DNA of 12,369 bases, from assembly GCA_046727575.1 (NCBI GenBank), contig JBKPCV010000115.1:1-12369 (forward strand), read 5' to 3'. The DNA is from DASPTH01 sp046727575 (GTDB lineage Bacteria > Actinomycetota > Acidimicrobiia > IMCC26256 > DASPTH01). Both the position numbers and the translations under genes were made by a program. This document shows, one piece after another, positions 6,118-12,283 of the stretch. The notes beneath the pieces are model-generated. The model was given only the letters and a program-made list of their open reading frames with translations, searched no databases and was not told the origin of the DNA. Position 1 is the stretch's first letter. Each line of letters starts with the position of its first letter.

Positions 6118-7409
6118 CGATTCCCGACGAGCTCGCGATTACGGGCCCGGCCCCGCTCCGCGGCCGCGTCCGCGTCCCGGGCGACAAGGGCATCTCCCAC
6201 CGCGCGCTCCTGTTCGCGGCAATGGCCGACGGACGCTCTCGCATCTCGCGGCTCGCAGGCGGCGACGACGTCCTGCGCACTCGGCTGCTCCTCCGTGCGT
6301 TGGGAGTCGATGTCACAAGTGCGGAACGAGGCGTTGCCGTCATCGGCCGCGGGGTGGGAGCGCTCGTCGAGCCCGCGCACGTCCTCGACTGCGGCAATTC
6401 GGGCACGACCATGCGCACCTCGGCAGGGTTGCTCGCGGGACGACCGTTCCTCTCGGTGCTGTCGGGCGACGACAGCCTCGTGCAGCGGCCGATGGCGCGT
6501 GTCGTCGAGCCGCTGCGCGCGATGGGTGCCGCCATCGACGGCCGCGCCGACGGCGCCCTCGCGCCGCTCGTGATCCGCGGCGGTCAGCTGCACGGGCGCG
6601 CCGTCACGACGTCGGTCGCGAGCGCGCAGGTCAAGACGGCACTCGTGCTCGCTGGTCTTCAGGCCGACGGCAAGACCGAGATCACGGAACCGGCGCCGAG
6701 CCGTGACCACACGGAACGCATGCTCGGAGCCCTCGGCGCCCCGGTTGCCGTCGAGGGCGGCACGGTGCGCGTGTCGGCCGGCGCGCCGTCGGCGTTCGCG
6801 CTCGAAGTCCCTGGTGACCCGTCTTCGGCCGCGTTCTGGGTCGTCGGCGCAGCCCTCACGCCCGGTTCCGACGTCGTGATCGACGGGGTCAGCTGCAACC
6901 CGACTCGCCTCGCGTTCCTCGACGTGCTGCGCCGTATGGGGGCATCGATCGATGTCGACGTCACCGGCGACCGGCTCGGCGAGCCGGTCGGCACGCTGCA
7001 CGTCAACGCGTCGCCGCTCCACGCGACGACGATCTCGGGCGCCGAGATCCCGCTCGTCCAGGACGAGCTCCCCGTGCTGGCGATCGCAGCCGCGTTCGCC
7101 GACGGGGTGACGGAGATCCGCGATGCGGCAGAGCTCCGGGTCAAGGAGAGCGACCGGATCGCGACGGTCGAGCAGCTCCTCCGCAGCCTCGGGATCGTGG
7201 TCGAGACCGCGGGAGACGCGCTCGCGATCCACGGTGGACGGCCGCGCGCGGCGCGGTTGTCGAGCCGCGGCGACCATCGGCTCGCGATGGCAGCCGCAGT
7301 TGCGGGTGCGGCGACCGTGGGAGAGTCGGTGGTGGAGGGCTGGAAGGCTGTCGCGGTCTCGTACCCCGAGTTCGGCGACGATCTCGACCGGTTGACGGGG
7401 CGCGCGTGA
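6114..7409 (+). CDS. aroA: 3-phosphoshikimate 1-carboxyvinyltransferase (EPSP synthase)
   Basis: A 431-residue EPSP synthase that joins shikimate-3-phosphate and PEP in the sixth shikimate-pathway step. Diagnostic stretches are GDKGISHRALLF (K25, R30), DCGNSGTTMRTSAG (92-105), DDSLVQRP (R125), EIPLVQDELPV with catalytic D317, and ELRVKESDRI (E345, R348). RGDHRL (386-390) and K411 are further conserved points. It carries the four short motifs used to define class II EPSP synthases: GDKx (23-26), SAQxK (170-174), RxHxE (197-201) and NxTR (262-265). Class II enzymes include naturally glyphosate-tolerant ones. The GTG start overlaps the tyrA stop as GTGA, and its own stop overlaps cmk the same way. 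Length is normal and nothing is missing. Confidence 0.97.
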   Translation: MTIPDELAITGPAPLRGRVRVPGDKGISHRALLFAAMADGRSRISRLAGGDDVLRTRLLLRALGVDVTSAERGVAVIGRGVGALVEPAHVLDCGNSGTTMRTSAGLLAGRPFLSVLSGDDSLVQRPMARVVEPLRAMGAAIDGRADGALAPLVIRGGQLHGRAVTTSVASAQVKTALVLAGLQADGKTEITEPAPSRDHTERMLGALGAPVAVEGGTVRVSAGAPSAFALEVPGDPSSAAFWVVGAALTPGSDVVIDGVSCNPTRLAFLDVLRRMGASIDVDVTGDRLGEPVGTLHVNASPLHATTISGAEIPLVQDELPVLAIAAAFADGVTEIRDAAELRVKESDRIATVEQLLRSLGIVVETAGDALAIHGGRPRAARLSSRGDHRLAMAAAVAGAATVGESVVEGWKAVAVSYPEFGDDLDRLTGRA

Positions 7410-8083
7410 CGGCACGACTGGTCGCGATCGACGGTCCGGCCGGCGCCGGAAAGTCCACGACCGCGCGCGGCGTGGGCGACGCGCTCGGCCTCCACACGCT
7501 CGACACCGGCGCGATGTACCGAGCAGTGACGCTGGCCGCGCTCGAGGCCGGCGTCGACATCGATGACGCCGCCGCGGTCGCGCAGCTCGCGCGCCACGCC
7601 GACCTCGACCTCTCGGACGGCGCCGTCCGGCTCGACGGCCGCGACGTATCGTCGGACATCCGCACCCCCGAGGTCACCAGCGCGGTTTCGGCCGTGTCAT
7701 CGCACCCGTCGGTACGTACTGTCTTGGTGGAACGGCAGCGGGAGTGGGTGCACGAACACGGAGGCGGCGTGGTCGAGGGTCGCGACATCGGGACGGTCGT
7801 GTTCCCGGACGCGCCGGTCAAGGTGTTCCTCACCGCTCAGGACGACGTGCGCGCCGTTCGCCGGCGCCGCGACGAGGAGGCCGCGGCGCGCGACGTCGCG
7901 GTCGACGCGGTGCGCGAGTCGCTGAGCGTTCGCGACCGCGCCGACGCATCGCTCGGCCGCGCCGTCAGACCCGAGGACGCGGCGCCGGATGCGCTTGTCA
8001 TCGACACCACGAACACGAGTGTCGACCAGGTCGTGGCGACGATCGTCGAGCGGGCCCGGCGAGCGAATGGGAACGGGCCGTGA
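7406..8083 (+). CDS. cmk: (d)CMP kinase
   Basis: A 225-residue cytidylate kinase that phosphorylates CMP and dCMP to the diphosphates using ATP. The N-terminus is IDGPAGAGKSTTARGV, with the P-loop at about 10-18, followed by LDTGAMYRA (32-40), the nucleoside-monophosphate-kinase signature. EGRDIGTVVFPDAPVKVFLT (124-143) and the arginine-rich lid RRRRDEE (152-158) are typical, as is the VIDTTN strand near the end. GTG at 7406 overlaps the aroA stop and its TGA overlaps plsC. The adjacency aroA-cmk is common across bacteria, and cmk-plsC-der clusters occur in actinobacteria and clostridia. All catalytic elements are present. Confidence 0.96.
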   Translation: MTARLVAIDGPAGAGKSTTARGVGDALGLHTLDTGAMYRAVTLAALEAGVDIDDAAAVAQLARHADLDLSDGAVRLDGRDVSSDIRTPEVTSAVSAVSSHPSVRTVLVERQREWVHEHGGGVVEGRDIGTVVFPDAPVKVFLTAQDDVRAVRRRRDEEAAARDVAVDAVRESLSVRDRADASLGRAVRPEDAAPDALVIDTTNTSVDQVVATIVERARRANGNGP

Positions 8084-8706
8084 CCTTCTATCGATTCGCC
8101 CGCGCGGTCGTGCTCAGCATCTGCAAGGTGGTGTTCCGGGTACGCGTCGTCGGCACGGAACTCGTTCCTCGCACCGGCGCGTACATCGTGGCGCCGACGC
8201 ACCGTTCGATCCTCGACGTCCCGTTCTCCGCGTTCATCACCAAGCGAACCATTCGCTTCCTGGCGAAGGACGAGCTGTTCTCGACCCGCTTCGGCACGAA
8301 GTTCTTCACTGCGCTCGGTGCCGTGCAGGTCGAGCGTGGCACCGCCGACCGCAGCGCGCTCCGCGCGCTCGAGAATGCGCTCATGGAGGGTTCGCCGGTC
8401 GCGGTCTTCCCCGAGGGAACGCGCGGCTCGGGCCCGAGACTCACGCCGCTGTTCGACGGTGCCGGGTATCTCGCGGTGAAGCTGGGCGTGCCGATCGTGC
8501 CGGTGGGTATCGGCGGCAGCGAGGACATCCTCCCGAAGGGCAAAGTGCTCCCGCGGCTCCGCAAGGTTGTCGTGGTCGTCGGGAACCCGATCGAGCCTCC
8601 GCAGCTCGAGGGTCGGGCGCGGCGAGCTGCTGCGACCGGGGTCACGAACGACCTCGCGGCCGAGCTCCAGCGCGCGTTCGACCACGCGCTCGAGCTCGCC
8701 GGTTGA
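8080..8706 (+). CDS. plsC: 1-acyl-sn-glycerol-3-phosphate acyltransferase
   Basis: A 208-residue PlsC-type acyltransferase that acylates lysophosphatidic acid to phosphatidic acid at the inner face of the membrane. It has the HX4D catalytic motif (THRSILD, H41 and D46), the LGAVQVERG block (79-87), FPEGTRG (E112) and the VPIVPVGIGG strand. Only one weak hydrophobic stretch precedes the catalytic domain. The GTG at 8080 is chosen because it overlaps the cmk stop as GTGA and gives an N-terminus (VTFYRFARAVV) of the usual type. Reading further upstream in this frame runs back through cmk in the wrong frame and yields arginine-rich sequence. Substrate specificity for the acyl chain cannot be inferred. 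Confidence 0.93.
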   Translation: MTFYRFARAVVLSICKVVFRVRVVGTELVPRTGAYIVAPTHRSILDVPFSAFITKRTIRFLAKDELFSTRFGTKFFTALGAVQVERGTADRSALRALENALMEGSPVAVFPEGTRGSGPRLTPLFDGAGYLAVKLGVPIVPVGIGGSEDILPKGKVLPRLRKVVVVVGNPIEPPQLEGRARRAAATGVTNDLAAELQRAFDHALELAG

Positions 8707-8716
8707 GCGCGTCGCC

Positions 8717-9796
8717 GTGGAGTCCGTCACGTACCAGGTCTCGCACTGGCCGGCTCGGTCGCGCGAGGCACTGCGGGCGCTCCTCAGCGAGCACGGGATC
8801 TCAGCGGTGTGGCAGGGAGCGTCGTTCTCCGTGCCGGCCGCACAGCGTCCCGACGTCGACCTATTGGTTGCCCGACTCAACGGCACGGATGGGTGGGCAT
8901 CGGACGCGGCGCTCGCCCAGCCGGCGCTCGCCGCTCCCGGCATCGCCCTGCACGAGTCCCGGCCGGCCGCCGCTCCGCCGGGCTGGTATCCCGACCCCGG
9001 CGGATCCGCCGCGACACGGTGGTGGGACGGCCAGCGCTGGACCACCGACGTCGGCGCGCCGCCCGACCGAGGATGGTTCCCGCCGCCACACGACTACGAG
9101 CAGTCGGCGCGCGGCGGCGGGATCGCCGTCGTGGGCTTCGTCGCCGGCCAAGCCGCGTCGATCGCGGCGGTGCTCCTCGCGATCGCGCTTGGCGCGACCT
9201 CGAGATCGCTCGCGACGCTCGTCGTCGGTGAGGTCGCCCTGTGGATCGGACTCCTCGTCGCCTGCACCGTCGCGGTTCGCCGCTACGGCTCCGGATCGCT
9301 TCGCGATCTCGGACTCCTGCCGCTCCGGATCGGCGACGTGGGAGTCGGCGCGCTCGCCGCGCTCGTCGCGCGCGTCGCGACGCTCATCATCGCGGCCATC
9401 CTCGTAGCGCTGTTCTCGTTCGACGACCTCTCGCGCGAGACATCGCTGACGCGGCAGACCACTCTCTCCACGCTCGGCGCGATCGTCATCACCTTGATCG
9501 TGGTGGTGGGAGCACCGTTCTTCGAGGAGCTGTACTTCCGCGGGCTTGTCCAAGGTGTGTTCACCCGCCGCTACGGCAGCCGAGCCGCGATCGTCCTCCA
9601 GGCGATCGCATTCACGTTCGTGCACTATCAGGTCGGCATGACGCGCGGCCAGGCGATCATCACGTTCGCCATGATCACGCCGACCGGGTTCCTGCTCGGG
9701 CTCCTGCGCTGGCGCTACGAACGGCTCGGTCCGGGAATGGTGGCGCACGCGCTGTTCAACGCGGCCGCGGTCGGGTTGATGCTCGCGACCGCGTGA
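8717..9796 (+). CDS. CPBP-family intramembrane protease fused to a DUF2510 domain
   Basis: A 359-residue protein in three parts. Residues 1-55 suggest a small beta-alpha-beta-beta-alpha domain (VTYQVSHW, REALRALLSEHG, ISAVWQGASFSVP, DVDLLVARL), perhaps of the DUF2007/signal-transducing type. Residues 88-111 (PGWYPDPGGSAATRWWDGQR, then WTTD) are a DUF2510 motif. From about 135 onward there are roughly seven hydrophobic helices with the CPBP (CAAX protease and bacteriocin-processing) motifs: EELYFR (E270, E271, R275), FTFVHYQ (H303) and HALFN (H344, N348). These form the proposed active site of this glutamate-type membrane protease family. Its substrate is unknown. GTG 8717 is the first in-frame start after the plsC stop (10-nt gap). 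Sequence upstream of it in the same frame lies inside plsC, so longer versions are rejected. Confidence 0.88.
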   Translation: MESVTYQVSHWPARSREALRALLSEHGISAVWQGASFSVPAAQRPDVDLLVARLNGTDGWASDAALAQPALAAPGIALHESRPAAAPPGWYPDPGGSAATRWWDGQRWTTDVGAPPDRGWFPPPHDYEQSARGGGIAVVGFVAGQAASIAAVLLAIALGATSRSLATLVVGEVALWIGLLVACTVAVRRYGSGSLRDLGLLPLRIGDVGVGALAALVARVATLIIAAILVALFSFDDLSRETSLTRQTTLSTLGAIVITLIVVVGAPFFEELYFRGLVQGVFTRRYGSRAAIVLQAIAFTFVHYQVGMTRGQAIITFAMITPTGFLLGLLRWRYERLGPGMVAHALFNAAAVGLMLATA

Positions 9797-9803
9797 CGGT
9801 GCG

Positions 9804-9830
9804 GCAGCCCGTCGCTGCTACTCGGCAGCG
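9804..9830. terminator. Overlapping hairpins between convergent CPBP and ispH genes
   Basis: CGCTGC (9813-9818) pairs with GCAGCG (9825-9830) around a 6-nt loop. A competing stem pairs GCAGC (9804-9808) with GCTGC (9814-9818). They span the 21-bp gap and the ispH stop codon. Position suggests a bidirectional terminator, but there is no T-tract on either strand and the stems are short. Confidence 0.3.
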
Positions 9831-10783
9831 GTGCTGAGCCTGGCCTGCAGCTCGCGCAGCTCTGGGGGCGGTGGGAAGTACTCGTCCTCGTCGGTGACGT
9901 GCACCACCTCGACGCCGTTGGCGGGCGCGAGGCGTTCGATCACGGCTTGCACGAGATCCTCCGGTGCGCTCGCGCCGGCAGTGACGCCGACGATCCGTGC
10001 GTCGCCGAGCGCGGCCGGGTCCAGCTCGTCAGGACCGTCGACCCGCAGCACACGGTCGAACCCTGCCGCGCGCGCCACTCTCGTGAGCGCAATCGTGTTC
10101 GACGAGTTGGCGCTACCGATCACGACGATCGCATCGGCGCGCTCGGCGAGGGCGCGCAGGGCGTGCTGGCGGTTCGTCGTCGCGAAACACAGATCGTTGC
10201 GCGACGCGGTCCAGAGCTGAGGAAACCGCTCACGCGCTCGGTTCATGATGCCGTTCCAATCGTCCATCGAGAGCGTGGTCTGGGCGAGGAGCGCCACCTT
10301 CGACTCGTCGTCGACGGTCGGGAGCACGTGCGCGAGGTCCTCCTCGCGTTCGACGAGGCGCATGTGCTCTGGTGCCACCGCGAGCGTCCCAGCTGCCTCG
10401 TCGTGTCCCACGTGCCCGACGTAGAGGATCGTGTACCCCTTCTGTGCGCGCACCTTGGCCTCGTGATGCACCTTGGTGACCAGTGGGCACACCGCGTTGA
10501 CGACCACGCGGTTCTTGTCGCGAGCCGCCGCCACCACCTCGGGTGCCGAACCGTGGGCGGAGAGCATGAGTGGCGCGCCTGCAGGGACGTCGTCGACGTC
10601 GTCGACGAAGATCACGCCCCGGTCGCGGAAGCGGTCGACCACGAGCTGGTTGTGCACGATCTCGTGGTAGCAGTAGACGGGCGGTTCGAACGCCTCGACC
10701 ATCCACTGCAGCGCCTTGATCGCCATCTCCACTCCCGCGCAGAAACCACGCGGCTCGGCGAGGAGGACCCGGTCGACGGCCAT
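9818..10783 (-). CDS. ispH: 4-hydroxy-3-methylbut-2-enyl diphosphate reductase
   Basis: A 321-residue IspH (LytB), the last MEP-pathway enzyme, reducing HMBPP to IPP and DMAPP with a [4Fe-4S] cluster. The cluster cysteines are C15 (PRGFCAGV), C99 (NAVCPLVTKVH) and C199 (NDLCFATTNRQ). Substrate-binding and catalytic residues are H44 (HEIVHN), H77 (SAHGS), H127 and E129 (GHVGHDEAAGT), TT at 169-170 (AQTTLS) and SANSSNT. The usual GHPE is GHDE here, a mild departure. The ATG at 10783-10781 puts the protein start where the family begins and lies 8 nt after a -10-like TACCCT. The reading frame stays open far upstream to 12337, but that part is antisense to the DUF512 gene and is not coding. Convergent with the CPBP gene and divergent from DUF512. 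Confidence 0.96.
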   Translation of the reverse strand: MAVDRVLLAEPRGFCAGVEMAIKALQWMVEAFEPPVYCYHEIVHNQLVVDRFRDRGVIFVDDVDDVPAGAPLMLSAHGSAPEVVAAARDKNRVVVNAVCPLVTKVHHEAKVRAQKGYTILYVGHVGHDEAAGTLAVAPEHMRLVEREEDLAHVLPTVDDESKVALLAQTTLSMDDWNGIMNRARERFPQLWTASRNDLCFATTNRQHALRALAERADAIVVIGSANSSNTIALTRVARAAGFDRVLRVDGPDELDPAALGDARIVGVTAGASAPEDLVQAVIERLAPANGVEVVHVTDEDEYFPPPPELRELQARLSTAAE

Positions 10784-10791
10784 CGGCACTG

Positions 10792-10797
10792 AGGGTA
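10792..10797 (-). promoter_or_regulatory. Putative -10 box of ispH (leaderless)
   Basis: On the minus strand TACCCT is followed by 8 nt and then the ispH ATG. A GTG only 2 nt after the box is rejected as start because the family begins at the ATG. Only 15 bp separate this box from the divergent DUF512 box, so both promoters must share upstream DNA. Confidence 0.57.
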
Positions 10798-10812
10798 CCG
10801 GGATTGCGGTCC

Positions 10813-10818
10813 TACACT
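10813..10818 (+). promoter_or_regulatory. Putative -10 box of the DUF512 gene (leaderless)
   Basis: TACACT is followed by 7 nt (TCACCCC) and then the ATG at 10826. No Shine-Dalgarno sequence is seen. Its -35 region would fall on the ispH -10 box, so RNA polymerase could probably occupy only one of the two divergent promoters at a time. Confidence 0.52.
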
Positions 10819-10825
10819 TCACCCC

Positions 10826-12214
10826 ATGCCGACCGCCCGCGTGGTGGCGGTCACGCCCGGTTCGCCGGCCCACGCCGCGGGGCTCCTCCCCGGCGACGAG
10901 CTCCTCACGCTCAACGGCGAAGCGGTGCGCGACGTCATCCGCTACCAGATCCAGGCCGACGAGCCCCGCGTCGAGCTCGAGGTGCGGCGCGGCGGGCTCG
11001 AGCGTTCCGTCGTCGTCGACAAGAGCGCCGGCGCGCCGCTCGGCCTCGATCTCGAGAGCGCGGTGTTCGATCGCGTCCGCACGTGTGACAACCACTGCCC
11101 GTTCTGCTTCATCTCCCAGCTGCCGAAGGGCATGCGGCGCAGCCTCTACCTGAAGGACGACGACTACCGCCTCTCGTTCCTGTACGGCAACTTCACCACG
11201 CTCACGCGGTTCACCGAAGCCGACCTCGAACGGGTGCTCATCGAGCAGCTCGGCCCGCTCTACGTGAGCATCCACGCCACCGACCCGGCGTTGCGGGCGC
11301 GGCTGCTGCGCAACCCTCGCGGCGCGACGAGCCTGCGCTGGCTCGCGGCGTTGCTCGACGGCGGGATCGAGGTGCACGGCCAGGTCGTCGTGTGCCCTGG
11401 CGTCAACGACGGCGACGCGCTCGACGACACGCTGCTCGGCGTCCTCGACCGCTTTCCGCGGCTCTCGACGCTCGCCGTGGTGCCGCTCGGGGTGAGTGAC
11501 TACACGACCGAGGCCGAGATGCGCGCGCACACACGGGACGAAGCAACGCGCGTCGTCGACATCGTCGCCGAGTGGCAGGCGCGCTTCACGGACGCGCTCG
11601 GCCGGCGACTCGTGTACGCGGCCGACGAGTACTACCTGATGGCAGGACGACGATTTCCGCCGCTCGACGAGTACGACGGCCTGCTTCAGCACGAGAACGG
11701 CGTCGGGATGGCGCGTGCGTTCGAGGCCGAAGTCCGCGCCGCGCTCGGGGGACAAGCGACCGAGGTCATCGGCACGCGTTCGGGTTTCTTCGCCTGGGTC
11801 GACGGCGCCCCCGCCGCCGGTTACCGCGCGCCGCGCGGCACAACCACGCCCGTGCATCTTCGTCCGTCGACGCGGTCTCAGATCGCGATCGTGACCGGTG
11901 CTTACGGGGCCGCGGTGCTCGAACCGCTCATCGACGACCTCGGCGCGGCCTCGGGTGTCGACGTGTCGCTCCTCGCGGTCGCCAATCGCTTCTTCGGCGG
12001 CAACATCGGCGTCACCGGGCTGCTGACGGGCGCCGACGTCGCCCGCGCGCTGGAAAACGCCGCGAGCGGCGATGCAACGCGTTACCTGTTGCCCGACGTC
12101 GTGCTCTCGAATGGACGCTTCCTCGATGGCACCACCGTGGGCGACCTGCCGCGACCGGTCGAAGTCGTCCCGACCGACGGCGCGTCGCTCGTCGCGGCAA
12201 TCGCCGCGCCGTGA
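10826..12214 (+). CDS. PDZ / radical-SAM-like DUF512 protein
   Basis: A 462-residue protein of the DUF512 family, widely found next to der, with no settled function. Residues 1-65 are a PDZ-like domain (VAVTPGSPAHAAGLLPGDEL and LTLNGEAV). C87, C91 and C94 in RTCDNHCPFCF form a CX3CX2C motif, the spacing that binds the [4Fe-4S] cluster of radical SAM enzymes. It continues with ISQLPKGMRRSLYLKDDDYR and LSFLYGNFTTLT, hallmark sequence of the family. The middle (LYVSIHATDPALRARLLRNP, GQVVVCPGVNDG) is a radical-SAM-like barrel. The C-terminal part from about 300 contains the DUF512 region, with FFGGNIGVTGLLTG and LPDVVLSNGRFLDG. It is probably a cytoplasmic Fe-S oxidoreductase. The start is fixed by the -10 spacing and by the PDZ beginning immediately. 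The stop overlaps a GTG as GTGA (12211-12214). Confidence 0.92.
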   Translation: MPTARVVAVTPGSPAHAAGLLPGDELLTLNGEAVRDVIRYQIQADEPRVELEVRRGGLERSVVVDKSAGAPLGLDLESAVFDRVRTCDNHCPFCFISQLPKGMRRSLYLKDDDYRLSFLYGNFTTLTRFTEADLERVLIEQLGPLYVSIHATDPALRARLLRNPRGATSLRWLAALLDGGIEVHGQVVVCPGVNDGDALDDTLLGVLDRFPRLSTLAVVPLGVSDYTTEAEMRAHTRDEATRVVDIVAEWQARFTDALGRRLVYAADEYYLMAGRRFPPLDEYDGLLQHENGVGMARAFEAEVRAALGGQATEVIGTRSGFFAWVDGAPAAGYRAPRGTTTPVHLRPSTRSQIAIVTGAYGAAVLEPLIDDLGAASGVDVSLLAVANRFFGGNIGVTGLLTGADVARALENAASGDATRYLLPDVVLSNGRFLDGTTVGDLPRPVEVVPTDGASLVAAIAAP

Positions 12215-12283
12215 GCCAGGTGCGCGGTGAACCGGGTCGCGGTGAACCGGGTCTCGGTGAGCCGGGTGCGCAGTGAGCAAGCT
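12207..12283 (+). repeat. Degenerate 15-bp tandem repeat at the DUF512-der junction
   Basis: Two adjacent identical 15-mers, CGCGGTGAACCGGGT (12223-12237 and 12238-12252), are followed by a 13/15 copy, CTCGGTGAGCCGGGT (12253-12267). Flanking degenerate copies lie at 12207-12221 (12/15, containing the DUF512 stop) and 12269-12283 (weaker, containing the der start), each offset by one extra base. Every copy carries GTGA. The array fills the whole DUF512-der gap. It looks like a tandem duplication of the stop-start junction itself. Confidence 0.8.
12211..12276 (+). CDS. Candidate 21-aa bridging peptide between DUF512 and der
   Basis: GTG at 12211 overlaps the DUF512 stop as GTGA. The frame stays open for 21 codons through the tandem repeat, giving VSQVR followed by repeats GEPGR, GEPGL and GEPGA-Q. 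Its TGA at 12274-12276 overlaps the der GTG (12273-12275), again as GTGA. Re-initiating ribosomes could thus pass from DUF512 through the mini-ORF to der. The peptide sequence itself looks arbitrary; any role would be in coupling. No homologue is known to me. It may equally be a by-product of repeat expansion in GC-rich DNA, where open frames are common. Confidence 0.33.
   Translation: MSQVRGEPGRGEPGLGEPGAQ

Noticed and set aside
6087..7415. A 442-residue minus-strand open frame covering aroA.
   Set aside because: It mirrors the aroA codon pattern, is full of Arg/His/Glu runs and has no recognisable motif. aroA is certain on the other strand.
7744..8079. A longer PlsC beginning upstream at 7744.
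   Set aside because: That stretch is cmk read in another frame (Arg-rich). The GTG at 8080 overlapping the cmk stop gives the proper acyltransferase N-terminus.
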